A stretch of DNA of 47,866 nt, taken from Bacillota bacterium. Lineage in GTDB: Bacteria > Bacillota > Limnochordia > DTU080. The notes under the pieces were generated by a model, which saw nothing but the letters and a program-made list of their open reading frames with translations, did no database searches and was not told where the DNA came from. The stretch lies in NCBI GenBank assembly GCA_012840225.1, contig DULU01000018.1:1-47866 (forward strand), in the 5' to 3' direction. A program made the position numbers and the translations under genes. Shown piece by piece: positions 1 to 6,989 of this stretch; the stretch's first letter is position 1, and each line of letters starts with the position of its first letter.

Positions 1-501
1 GGTGTTGAGCCAGCCGTTTTGCACCAGGTTTTGTATAGCCCGGCGCACGGTTTTGCTGCAACGACCCATATATGCGGCGAGGCTGCGGTAGGTGAACCCT
101 TCCTTCCAGTGACGGTGGTTTTTGTCCAACAGAAAGCCATACGTGACCACTTCTCTGGGCCGCATATTGCCGGCGAGCAGTTCAGCATGAATAGTTACCC
201 ATCTGTCTGTTTGGCGGGCTTTGTTGTAGTTGATGATGGCTTCGGGCAAACCTGCACCATTTTGGCGTCTAAACCACCCGGCAGCTTCCAGGCGCCTCAA
301 CGAATCGTAGATCAGGCTCCGGGAGAGGCCGGTACGGTCATCCAGGCGGGACGGGGAGCAAAGGTCTTTAGGAAGGATGGACTTATCCTTCCTATCGAGC
401 CGGATCACCATCCACACCAGCTTATCGCTGGTGGTAATCAGCGGCTCCCACAACAGAGCGACAGGAACTTCGATACTGTCGATCAATGGGCTCCCCTCCA
501 T
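1..501 (-). CDS. Winged-helix DNA-binding protein, partial at left edge
   Basis: The minus strand is open from an ATG at 501 to the window edge (167 codons, no stop), so the C-terminus is missing. The protein has two helix-turn-helix-like stretches. One is around residues 55-75 (DRTGLSRSLIYDSLRRLE, followed by a wing-like AAGWFRR). The second is near the visible end (YRSLAAYMGRCSKTVRRAIQ, then NLVQNGWL). This tandem winged-helix pattern is seen in replication-initiator-like and phage/plasmid regulators, but I cannot name a family. A strong GGAGGGGAG lies between the ATG and a TTG at 486, so translation may really begin at that TTG. A palindrome lies just upstream. Confidence 0.6.
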   Translation of the reverse strand, partial: MEGSPLIDSIEVPVALLWEPLITTSDKLVWMVIRLDRKDKSILPKDLCSPSRLDDRTGLSRSLIYDSLRRLEAAGWFRRQNGAGLPEAIINYNKARQTDRWVTIHAELLAGNMRPREVVTYGFLLDKNHRHWKEGFTYRSLAAYMGRCSKTVRRAIQNLVQNGWLNT

Positions 502-512
502 TCACCAATAAC

Positions 513-553
513 GATAGTATTACTATCATAACAGATTCCTCCTCATCTGCAAA
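513..553 (-). promoter_or_regulatory. Promoter with palindromic operator for the winged-helix gene
   Basis: Read on the minus strand, TTTGCA (548-553) and TATGAT (525-530) are separated by 17 bp, a fair sigma-A promoter. A perfect 15-bp palindrome, GATAGT-N3-ACTATC, at 513-527 overlaps the -10 box and the probable start of transcription. A repressor bound there would block RNA polymerase, so autoregulation by the winged-helix protein is a reasonable inference. Confidence 0.45.
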
Positions 554-608
554 CATGTGTTTCAATTTCCCACACATTACTTTCGGCATATTTTTCGGGG
601 AAATGCGG

Positions 609-662
609 ATGGATGATCATGTGCAGATGGACGATCATGTGCAGATGGATGATCGCATAATG
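609..662. repeat. Three 18-bp direct repeats
   Basis: Units at 609-626, 627-644 and 645-662 share ATGGATGATCATGTGCAG. The second differs by one base and the third diverges in its last 7 bases. The array lies in a stretch without a convincing gene (502-712). A plus-strand frame through it reads MDDHVQ repeated, but it has no family resemblance. Confidence 0.8.
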
Positions 663-712
663 TATAGGTTGGTTACATGCATAGATCGGTTACATCATGA
701 ATGGCTGCATTT

Positions 713-961
713 TTAACTCCGCTGCAGACCCGACCGGTAGTTCGGGAGCTGGTAGCCACCCCACAGGTTTACCATGGCCGGGGCATAACTCATGCGCCCA
801 GGTGTTGTTTGTTCTTGCATCTCTTTCATCCCCTTCCTGATCTGTTGCCTGGCATCATATAACCGCCGCTTGATGGTGCCCTCCGGTACGGCCAAACTGC
901 GCCATGATTTCCCGGCTGATTTGATGATTATGTTGCGCCGACACTTGTGTTGTGGTAGCAT
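713..961 (-). pseudogene. Remnant of an ECF-type sigma factor (region 4 tail only)
   Basis: The frame encodes the second half of a sigma region 4 helix-turn-helix (VPEGTIKRRLYDARQQIR) and a C-terminal extension with APAMVNLWGGYQLPNYRS, of the type I associate with some Firmicutes ECF sigma factors. Region 2 and the first helix of region 4 are absent: upstream of the ATG at 961 the sequence passes directly into a 15-bp tandem repeat array. I therefore read it as a 5'-truncated relic next to the ABC exporter that such a sigma factor may once have controlled. The family match is by eye. Confidence 0.5.
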
Positions 962-963
962 TT

Positions 964-1068
964 ATTCAACAGGCGTTGAATTTACAGGTGTGACTAATAT
1001 AGGTGTGGCTTTTATAGGTGTGGTCTTTATAGGCATGGCCTTTACGGGAGAGGCATTTACAGGAGGGG
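964..1068. repeat. Seven 15-bp tandem repeats leading into the ABC exporter RBS
   Basis: Seven 15-bp units run from 964 to 1068 around a core such as TTTATAGGTGTGG. The last unit (1054-1068) has become AGGAGGGG and serves as the ribosome binding site of the ATPase starting at 1073. The plus-strand frame reads as pentapeptides of the form xxFxG, but this is probably only the consequence of a 15-bp period. Confidence 0.85.
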
Positions 1069-1072
1069 CAGC

Positions 1073-1816
1073 ATGGAGAGATCTGTTGAGAGACCTATTG
1101 AGAGGTCTATAGAAATAAAGGACCTGGTGGTCGAGCGTGGCGGAAAGGAAGTGCTGCACGGGATCACGACCTATGTGGAAAAAGGCACAGTCACCGGTCT
1201 CCTCGGTCCAAGTGGGAGCGGCAAGACTACATTGCTTCGCTCTATTGTTGGGGTACAGATCGTGAAATCGGGAAGTGTGGTGGTGTGCGGCCTGCCGGCG
1301 GGTGCCAAAGAGCTGAGATACAAAGTGGGTTATGTTACCCAGACGCCGAGCGTATATGCCGACCTGACGGTGCGGGAGAATGTCTGCTATTTCGCCTCCC
1401 TCTATGGCCTGGGCACGGCGGCGGCAGACGAGACCATCCGCAGGGTGGGCCTGGCCGGAGAGGCTAACCAAATGGTGGCTACTCTTTCCGGCGGGCAGCG
1501 CAGCCGGGCATCCCTGGCTTGCGCCTTGGTGTGCCGGCCGGAGATCCTGATTCTTGATGAGCCGACGGTCGGTCAGGATCCGGTATTGCGTGATGAACTC
1601 TGGGGACATTTCCATGATCTGGCTGCTCAAGGCGCCACTCTGCTCATCTCCAGTCACGTTATGGATGAAGCGAACCGGTGCGACCGTCTCATCCTGATCC
1701 GTGAGGGAGTGATCATTGCCGACGGCACGCCTGCAGAGATCAAAGCCACCACGGGCACCGCAGACCTCGATCAGGCCTTTCTCAAACTGATACGCTCCCG
1801 GATGGAGGTGGGCTAA
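1073..1816 (+). CDS. ABC transporter ATP-binding protein (ABC-2 exporter)
   Basis: This is the cytoplasmic ATPase of an ABC-2 type exporter, 247 residues, the usual length. Visible motifs are Walker A GPSGSGKT (about residue 44), the signature LSGGQ (about 138), Walker B ILILDEP (about 158) and the switch His in SSHVMDEA. The start at 1073 has AGGAGGGG 5 bases upstream. The first 14 residues are a low-complexity repeat (MERSVERPIERS) made by a 12-bp tandem duplication, so part of the N-terminus looks recently added. The permease gene begins 1 base after its stop codon, and the two are surely co-translated. Substrate unknown; the neighbouring TetR gene suggests a drug or toxic lipid. Confidence 0.93.
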   Translation: MERSVERPIERSIEIKDLVVERGGKEVLHGITTYVEKGTVTGLLGPSGSGKTTLLRSIVGVQIVKSGSVVVCGLPAGAKELRYKVGYVTQTPSVYADLTVRENVCYFASLYGLGTAAADETIRRVGLAGEANQMVATLSGGQRSRASLACALVCRPEILILDEPTVGQDPVLRDELWGHFHDLAAQGATLLISSHVMDEANRCDRLILIREGVIIADGTPAEIKATTGTADLDQAFLKLIRSRMEVG

Positions 1817-1817
1817 T

Positions 1818-2555
1818 ATGTCGCTTCGTATTCTCTTCAGCACGACGGCACTAATCCTGCGACAACTGCGCCACGACAGACGCACCATCGCTATCATGAT
1901 GGGCGTGCCGATCATCCTCCTCACTCTTCTTCACTACATTCTGGAAGACAACGAACTGCTTTTTGACGGCATCTCCCTTCTTATGCTGGGCATCTTTCCA
2001 TTTACCATCATGTTCCTCGTGACGAGTATCGCTATGTTACGGGAACGGACCTCCGGCACGCTTGAGCGGCTCTTCACCACACCGGTGGGGAAACTGGACC
2101 TGCTCTTCGGCTATGGATTCGCTTTCGGGATGGCGGCAGCCGCGCAGGCTTCACTGGTGACAGCCATCGCCTACTGGTTTCTCGACCTGGACACCCTCGG
2201 CAGTCCGGCGCTCGTCGTCATGATCGCCGTGATCAATGCTTTGCTTGGGGTGGCTTTGGGACTCTTTTTCAGCGCTTTCGCCAGGACGGAATTCCAGGCG
2301 GTGCAGTTTTTGCCTCTGGTGGTCTTTCCTCAGTTTCTCCTGTGTGGTCTTTTTGTTCCCCGGGAGCAGATGGCTTCCTGGCTGAACACCATTAGCGACT
2401 TCTTGCCGCTCACATATGCCGTTGAAGCCCTCCAGGAGGTAGGAATGCATGCCGACCCGACAGCCACCATGTGGCATGATATATGGATACTGGTCGGGGT
2501 GATATTGGCGGCGCTTATATTGGGAGCGGTGACGCTGCGCCGCCGTACTCCATAG
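1818..2555 (+). CDS. ABC-2 type transporter permease
   Basis: This 245-residue membrane protein has about six hydrophobic segments and the layout of ABC2 membrane family permeases of the DrrB/YadH kind: an N-terminal helix, a cytoplasmic stretch MLRERTSGTLERLFTTPV (the conserved coupling region after helix 2), then paired helices. It partners the ATPase encoded immediately upstream. The ribosome site GGAGGTG lies inside the last codons of that gene. It would export a small hydrophobic substrate across the cytoplasmic membrane. Confidence 0.9.
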   Translation: MSLRILFSTTALILRQLRHDRRTIAIMMGVPIILLTLLHYILEDNELLFDGISLLMLGIFPFTIMFLVTSIAMLRERTSGTLERLFTTPVGKLDLLFGYGFAFGMAAAAQASLVTAIAYWFLDLDTLGSPALVVMIAVINALLGVALGLFFSAFARTEFQAVQFLPLVVFPQFLLCGLFVPREQMASWLNTISDFLPLTYAVEALQEVGMHADPTATMWHDIWILVGVILAALILGAVTLRRRTP

Positions 2556-2588
2556 TCTTACAGTCATCGAGTCGGAAAAGATCGGAAC

Positions 2589-2636
2589 AGATCGGTAGAT
2601 TGGTAGATCGGTAGATTGGTAGATCGGTAGATCGGT
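2589..2636. repeat. Six 8-bp tandem repeats abutting the TetR start codon
   Basis: Six head-to-tail copies of AGATYGGT occupy 2589-2636 exactly, with a degenerate copy before them, and end directly at the TTG/GTG start of the TetR gene. No ordinary Shine-Dalgarno sequence is present. The array could be an operator, could set translation efficiency by its length, or could be neutral slippage. Confidence 0.8.
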
Positions 2637-3413
2637 TTGGTGATAGCCTTGGCAGAAACCGGAAGGACTCGCCGCAGTGGCGCCGGCCGCAGGCCGGGCA
2701 AGCAGGACACCCGGGGTGCAATCCTCACCGCGGCCCGCAAGGTCTTTGCCGAACACGGGTTTGAAAAAGCATCTATCCGCATGATAGCGGCCAAGGCGGA
2801 GGTAGACCCCGCCTTGGTCTTGCACTATTTCAACTCGAAGGAAGAATTGTTTCTTGCCGTAGTCGAGTTGCCTTTTGACCCCGATAAAATGATAGCCAAG
2901 GTCTATGCGCAGGGTGAAGCCGGGTTGGCGGAACGACTGGTACGGTTGTTTCTATGTATATGGGATGGCCCGACAAGCGGTCCGGTGCTGATGGGCGTCC
3001 TGCGCAGTGCAGCTTCCAACCGGGTGGCGGCGAGGCTCATGCGGGAGCTCTTCGCTACCCAGATCGTGCGGAGGGTGCGGGAACACTTGAGTGGGCAGAT
3101 CCCACCTGAGGAAATCCCGCTCCGGGCCTCCTTCGTCGGGAGTCAGCTCTTCGGCCTGGCATTGTCCCGTTACATCATGAAGATCGAACCGCTCGCCTCC
3201 GCCGACCCGGAGACGATTGTCGCCGCCATAGCCCCCAACATCCACCGCTACCTTTTTGAGCCTCTGGGGTTGCCGGGGCGGCAGCGGCTGGTGAACCAGG
3301 AGTTGCCGGGACGGCAGCAGCGGCTGGGAAACCAGAGGTCGGCGGAGCTGGCGGAACCGCTCGGACCGGCGGGCCAGACAGTGCAGCCGGAACAGGGACA
3401 AGAGGAGAAGTAG
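2637..3413 (+). CDS. TetR/AcrR family transcriptional regulator
   Basis: The N-terminal TetR helix-turn-helix lies at residues about 25-71 (ILTAARKVFAEHGFEKASIR, then DPALVLHYFNSKEELF). It is followed by an all-helical ligand domain resembling the TetR_C group found with ABC exporters. It lies downstream of the ABC exporter in the same direction and is the likely local repressor. The start is uncertain: TTG 2637, GTG 2640 or TTG 2649 are all possible, and the region immediately upstream is a tandem repeat lacking a clear ribosome site. The last 40 residues are low complexity, with LPGRQ...NQ duplicated and Q/E-rich ends, and lie beyond the usual domain end. Confidence 0.88.
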   Translation: MVIALAETGRTRRSGAGRRPGKQDTRGAILTAARKVFAEHGFEKASIRMIAAKAEVDPALVLHYFNSKEELFLAVVELPFDPDKMIAKVYAQGEAGLAERLVRLFLCIWDGPTSGPVLMGVLRSAASNRVAARLMRELFATQIVRRVREHLSGQIPPEEIPLRASFVGSQLFGLALSRYIMKIEPLASADPETIVAAIAPNIHRYLFEPLGLPGRQRLVNQELPGRQQRLGNQRSAELAEPLGPAGQTVQPEQGQEEK

Positions 3414-3432
3414 GGACAAGAGACGATACATT

Positions 3433-3488
3433 GTATCAATCTACCTGTATCAACCTACCCGTATCAACCTACCCGTATCAACCTACCC
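3433..3488. repeat. Four 14-bp tandem repeats between convergent genes
   Basis: Four copies of GTATCAACCTACCC (the first with two changes) fill 3433-3488, between the ends of the convergent TetR and MerR genes. No hairpin terminator is visible here. Confidence 0.85.
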
Positions 3489-3491
3489 TGC

Positions 3492-4307
3492 CTATGACGC
3501 TTTTTCCACCGGCACCTGGATTTCCGTCACAAACTGTGCCGGATCCGTGGTGTCGCCGGGTGATATCAGGTAATTTTCGCGGCAGGGAGCGGCGATTTTG
3601 TATCCATTGGGCTCCAGCCAAGCCATCACGGCATTATAGGCAGCGCCGATGCCTTCATATGAACCTTGATAGACCACACAGGCGACCTGCACCTGAGGCA
3701 GTACTCTGTCGGCGAGAGGAGTGCCGGAAGGAACAGCGGTCGCCACCGGTATGGCCACCTCGACATCCACATCCTCATCACGGCATTCGGGATCATGCAT
3801 GATCAGTATGGTGGGACCGTCAGGTCGCACCTCCAACCGGTTCAGGTAGGCGAACAACTCTCCGAAAAGCTCTCCCACGCCGGCATATGTGGGGAGCACT
3901 CGCCTCAGGTAGGCTACTCTTTGCGCCGGAACGGTTTTCAGGACCACATCATACATTGGCTTTACACCTTCCTCTTCCAATTGTCGCAGCCGGGCTTCCA
4001 CGCGCTGGATTTGAGCCTGAAGCGCCTGCAGGTGGCTCTGTGCTTCTGCTTGCCGAAGGCGGAGCATACCGCGGATCTGCTCCACCGACAGGTCTTCTTG
4101 CAGCAAAATCCCGATTTCTTCCAGGGACAAGCCCAGGTCCTTCAGTGCCAGGATCCTGTTCAACCTGCCTAGTTGGGCTGCGGTGTAATAGCGGTAACCC
4201 GTAAAGTGATCGACAAATGCCGGTTTGAGCAGTCCCAACTCGTCGTAATGGCGCAGCGTTTTCACCGAAACCAGGCTGAGCTTGGAGAAATCGCCGATTT
4301 TCAGCAT
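3492..4307 (-). CDS. MerR family regulator with GyrI-like effector domain
   Basis: This 271-residue protein has the BmrR/BltR architecture. A MerR winged helix occupies residues 1-70 (FSKLSLVSVKTLRHYDELG, then the GYRYYTAAQL wing). A dimerising coiled coil follows at about 75-115 (RLRQAEAQSHLQALQAQI). The last 150 residues form a GyrI/AraC effector-like domain, which binds drug-like ligands in its relatives (VYQGSYEGIGAAYNAVMAW). I chose the ATG at 4307 because GGGAGG lies 8 bases upstream; the longer frame adds 21 residues without a ribosome site. Its own promoter carries the operator expected for this family, so autoregulation is likely. The LysE exporter gene lies upstream in the same direction and may be a second target. 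Confidence 0.93.
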   Translation of the reverse strand: MLKIGDFSKLSLVSVKTLRHYDELGLLKPAFVDHFTGYRYYTAAQLGRLNRILALKDLGLSLEEIGILLQEDLSVEQIRGMLRLRQAEAQSHLQALQAQIQRVEARLRQLEEEGVKPMYDVVLKTVPAQRVAYLRRVLPTYAGVGELFGELFAYLNRLEVRPDGPTILIMHDPECRDEDVDVEVAIPVATAVPSGTPLADRVLPQVQVACVVYQGSYEGIGAAYNAVMAWLEPNGYKIAAPCRENYLISPGDTTDPAQFVTEIQVPVEKAS

Positions 4308-4376
4308 AAATGAGCCTCCCTGATGATCCTGTACTTTTTGGCGCCGGCAGCGCAGTTGCCCGGCAGGCACACCCCC

Positions 4377-4407
4377 ATGCTACACTCTCCCGTCGCGGGA
4401 GAGTCAA
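4377..4407 (-). promoter_or_regulatory. MerR-type promoter with 19-bp spacer and perfect palindrome
   Basis: On the minus strand, TTGACT (4402-4407) and TAGCAT (4377-4382) are separated by 19 bp, the over-long spacing typical of MerR-activated promoters. A perfect inverted repeat, ACTCTCCCG-N3-CGGGAGAGT, at 4384-4404 fills the spacer. The start codon of the merR-like gene is 70 bases downstream. The effector-bound regulator is expected to bind here and untwist the DNA, as known for BmrR. Confidence 0.85.
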
Positions 4408-4514
4408 GGCCGGCTTTGCAAAAAAATGCCCAAGTAGGGGGGGCGAGGGCGTGCAGATGAGATGCGGTGCGGGTGTTTCGGATGTGGCGGGAAAGCTGTA
4501 ATAACTTTGGCGCT

Positions 4515-5129
4515 CTATCGCTCGGTCAAAGCGAGCTCTGCCGCCAATCCGGCGAAGACGACGGCAAAGGACCGCTGCATCCAGCGCATGGCTCGTGGCA
4601 TGGCTTCAAAGAGGGTGCGGATGCTTCCGGCAATGAGACCATATATGCAGAATATGATCAAGGTCATGAGCATGAACACAGCACTCAGGCCGACGAGCTG
4701 CTGCAAGGCAGACAGGTGACCTGTGGTGATAAACTGCGGCAGGAAAGCCAGAAAGAAGATGGTCAGCTTCGGATTCAGGATGTTGAGTAGGATCCCTTTC
4801 CAGGCTACCGTTACATAATTGGTGGCGGCGGGTTCCCGGCCGATCGCCACCTGGCCTGTATCCTTCCACATCTGCCAAGCCAGGTAAAGCAAATAGGCCG
4901 ATCCGGCGTATTTGATAATCGAAAAAACCGTAGCACTCATGTGCATCAGTGCAGACAATCCCAAAGCGCAGGCGAGAAGATGCGGCACAATCCCGAGCGT
5001 ACAGCCAACAGCTGCAGCTATACCGGCACGCCAATTCCGGGCCAACCCTGTCGAGACAGTATATATAGTACCAGTGCCCGGTATCAATACGACCACCAAC
5101 GATGTGAGCAAAAAGTGGACAGTGAACAT
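4515..5129 (-). CDS. LysE/RhtB family amino-acid exporter
   Basis: This 204-residue integral membrane protein is of LysE family length, with five to six hydrophobic segments. The N-terminal MFTVHFLLTSLVVVLIPGTG contains the conserved IPGP-like turn of the family. Further family features are the GIVPHL stretch and the NPKLTIFFLAFLPQF motif in the second half. It probably exports amino acids or related metabolites. The ATG at 5129 is preceded by GGAGGT at good spacing; the longer frame to 5246 has a non-membrane, low-complexity N-terminus and is rejected. It lies upstream of the MerR regulator in the same direction. Confidence 0.9.
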   Translation of the reverse strand: MFTVHFLLTSLVVVLIPGTGTIYTVSTGLARNWRAGIAAAVGCTLGIVPHLLACALGLSALMHMSATVFSIIKYAGSAYLLYLAWQMWKDTGQVAIGREPAATNYVTVAWKGILLNILNPKLTIFFLAFLPQFITTGHLSALQQLVGLSAVFMLMTLIIFCIYGLIAGSIRTLFEAMPRAMRWMQRSFAVVFAGLAAELALTER

Positions 5130-5217
5130 ACACGCTACCTCCGGTTTCTTTCCCCGAGTCCCGAGATTGGAACAAAGCCGGTCTGTTTCGCTGTCTGGTG
5201 GGTCAGTTTTATCCGTA

Positions 5218-5293
5218 ATGACGGCAATAATGACGGCAACGGTCAAAGCAATGATGATAGCTGTGATGATAGCTGTGATGATGGCAGTGGGGT
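5218..5293. repeat. Short degenerate repeats upstream of the LysE gene
   Basis: The stretch contains ATGACGGCA twice, then GCTGTGATGATA and related copies. It lies in the 385-base gap (5130-5514) between the divergent LysE and solute-binding genes. I saw no convincing promoter pair in the gap. It also holds a small GCCGTATGGC palindrome near 5362. Confidence 0.6.
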
Positions 5294-5514
5294 GTCATAT
5301 GCGAAAGAAACCGGTGCCAAGAATATTATCATATAAAATGCAGGTTTGGAAGTATTATAACGCCGTATGGCGGCGGCAGCTTTGAGCGGTTCGCTACTAT
5401 GCAGGAATCACCATAGCAGTGAAAGAACTCCAATTACATACCGGTCAGGCGGAGCAGATTTGTCGAACTACGCCGGTTTCACAGCCGAATTTTCCGGGCA
5501 AAGGGAGGATACAT

Positions 5515-6768
5515 ATGCGCAAAGCAGCTAGATTCGGTCTATTTGTCATGGTACTTGTCATGGTCTTGAGCAGCGCAGTGGTAGCAGAAAAAACCAAGTT
5601 GGTATGGGCGACCTGTTGCAGCCAGACGGAGCGGCATACGCTATTTAAAGAACTGGCCAAGCAGTATATGGATCAGCATCCGGATATCGAGATCGAGTGG
5701 ATTTATCCCACCGGCAATTATACGAACAACATCATGACATGGATTGTCGCCGGCACCGCTCCGGACGTGTTCTGGATCGGGGCGAGCGTGTACTCGTTCT
5801 ATAACCTGCTCATGCCCCTTAACGACCTGGTGGCCAAGGACCCCGACATTGCCCTGATCAACCCCATGGTGCTGGCCCAGGGAGCTTTTGCCGGTCGGCA
5901 AATATGCCTTCCCTTCGGCGCCAATGCCCATACGATGTTCTACAACAAGGACCTGCTGGGCACGGCGGGACTCGGTAATCCCGGTTGGAACTGGACTTTT
6001 GACGACATGGTAACTATGGCTCGCCGGTTGCAGAGAGACCTGAACGGCGACGGTGAACCTGACCAGTATGGCATCGATTTCAACACCATTGAATGGTCCG
6101 CCATTCTCTGGGGCGGTAATTACTATACCGACGACGGAAGGAAAGCCCAATTTGCCAATCCGGTGAGCATTGCCTCCACCCAGCTTTTTGTCGACCTGCG
6201 CAACGGCGTCATCCCGGGATATGTGCCGCCGACCAAGCGCCAAGCCAACGGCTCCCTCACCGGGCAGGTGGCGATGCGCAATGTGGGCATATTCGATCTC
6301 CCAGCTCACCGTCAAGCCACGTTCAACTGGGATATCCAGAGGCTGCCGGCCTTTGTTTATGACGGAAAGGAATACCGCTTCACTTACAACACCATCGAAG
6401 GTTGGTCGATCCCCGGCAACACCAAGCATCCCGAAGAAGCCAAGGCTTTCCTGGCTTGGCTCTTCAGCAAGGAAGTGCGTCAGCAGATAGCCGCCTCCCG
6501 CATCGTGATCCCCACGCAGCGGGATGTGGTCGACAGATTTATAAACGCTCCTGCTCCGCCCAGCAACTGGAACGCCTTCATCGATGCTCTGAACTGGGGC
6601 AATCAGTTGTCTCTGAATCATCCCGACGGGACAAGCATTCATAACTGGATGACGTCTCAGAAGCTCTGGAAGGATATGTGGGCCAATGCGGTGCCGGCTG
6701 CCGTGGCCTTGCCGGAAATCCAAACCGGTGTCAACCAGCTTCTGGATGAGTTCTGGGCCCGCAATTAA
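5515..6768 (+). CDS. ABC transporter family 1 solute-binding protein
   Basis: This is an extracytoplasmic sugar-binding protein, 417 residues. A Sec signal peptide (MRKAARFGLFVMVLVMVLSS, predicted cleavage near AVVA-EK) is followed by the family 1 fold: AGTAPDVFWIG in the first lobe, MFYNKDLLGTAG at the hinge, and GWSIPGNTKHPEEAKAFLAWL in the last third. No lipobox is visible. A loop at RDLNGDGEPDQYG resembles an EF-hand calcium site. The ATG at 5515 has AGGGAGG 8 bases upstream; the longer frame is rejected. No permease genes adjoin it, so it must use permeases encoded elsewhere or act as a scavenger. Confidence 0.93.
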   Translation: MRKAARFGLFVMVLVMVLSSAVVAEKTKLVWATCCSQTERHTLFKELAKQYMDQHPDIEIEWIYPTGNYTNNIMTWIVAGTAPDVFWIGASVYSFYNLLMPLNDLVAKDPDIALINPMVLAQGAFAGRQICLPFGANAHTMFYNKDLLGTAGLGNPGWNWTFDDMVTMARRLQRDLNGDGEPDQYGIDFNTIEWSAILWGGNYYTDDGRKAQFANPVSIASTQLFVDLRNGVIPGYVPPTKRQANGSLTGQVAMRNVGIFDLPAHRQATFNWDIQRLPAFVYDGKEYRFTYNTIEGWSIPGNTKHPEEAKAFLAWLFSKEVRQQIAASRIVIPTQRDVVDRFINAPAPPSNWNAFIDALNWGNQLSLNHPDGTSIHNWMTSQKLWKDMWANAVPAAVALPEIQTGVNQLLDEFWARN

Positions 6769-6936
6769 GCCGATTGAGTCGTCTCAGGCGGCGGCCGTCT
6801 CAGGCGACGTGCTGCTGAGCGGCTGGGCTGTGCAGCTTGTGGCTTGCAGCCAGGCGGGCCCGGCCTCCAGCCTGCGGTAGCCGGCAGGATTGGTTGGGTT
6901 GACTTGGCTTGGCTACTGAGATGGAAATATACCACC

Positions 6937-6969
6937 GCCCCGGTTCTTTCACGCCGGGGCATTATCTTT
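6937..6969 (+). terminator. Hairpin terminator after the solute-binding gene
   Basis: GCCCCGG (6937-6943) pairs with CCGGGGC (6954-6960) across a 10-base loop and is followed by ATTATCTTT. It lies 170 bases after the stop codon. The DNA before it (6769-6936) contains the duplicated GTCTCAGGCG and no gene that I recognise. Confidence 0.65.
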
Positions 6970-6989
6970 AGACAAGGCAGGATATAAGG

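Noticed and set aside
19-531. 170-codon plus-strand frame at the left edge
   Set aside because: The minus strand of the same DNA encodes a coherent two-winged-helix protein with a ribosome site; the plus frame has no family resemblance and no ribosome site.
486-716. Short plus frame with MDDHVQ repeats
   Set aside because: It is explained by the 18-bp repeat in non-coding DNA and lacks a ribosome site.
792-1112. Apparent pentapeptide-repeat protein
   Set aside because: The xxFxG pattern is produced by the 15-bp DNA repeat; the frame overlaps the sigma relic and the exporter gene and has only one short array.
962-1924. 320-codon minus-strand frame over the ABC ATPase
   Set aside because: It is the antisense of a gene with all ABC motifs; the product has no recognisable domain.
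964-3488. Possible CRISPR arrays at the tandem repeats
   Set aside because: Repeats are 8-15 bp and directly adjacent without spacers; no cas genes are present.
5130-5514. Riboswitch or structured leader upstream of the LysE gene or the binding protein
   Set aside because: Only short direct repeats and one small palindrome are seen; no known aptamer pattern could be recognised.
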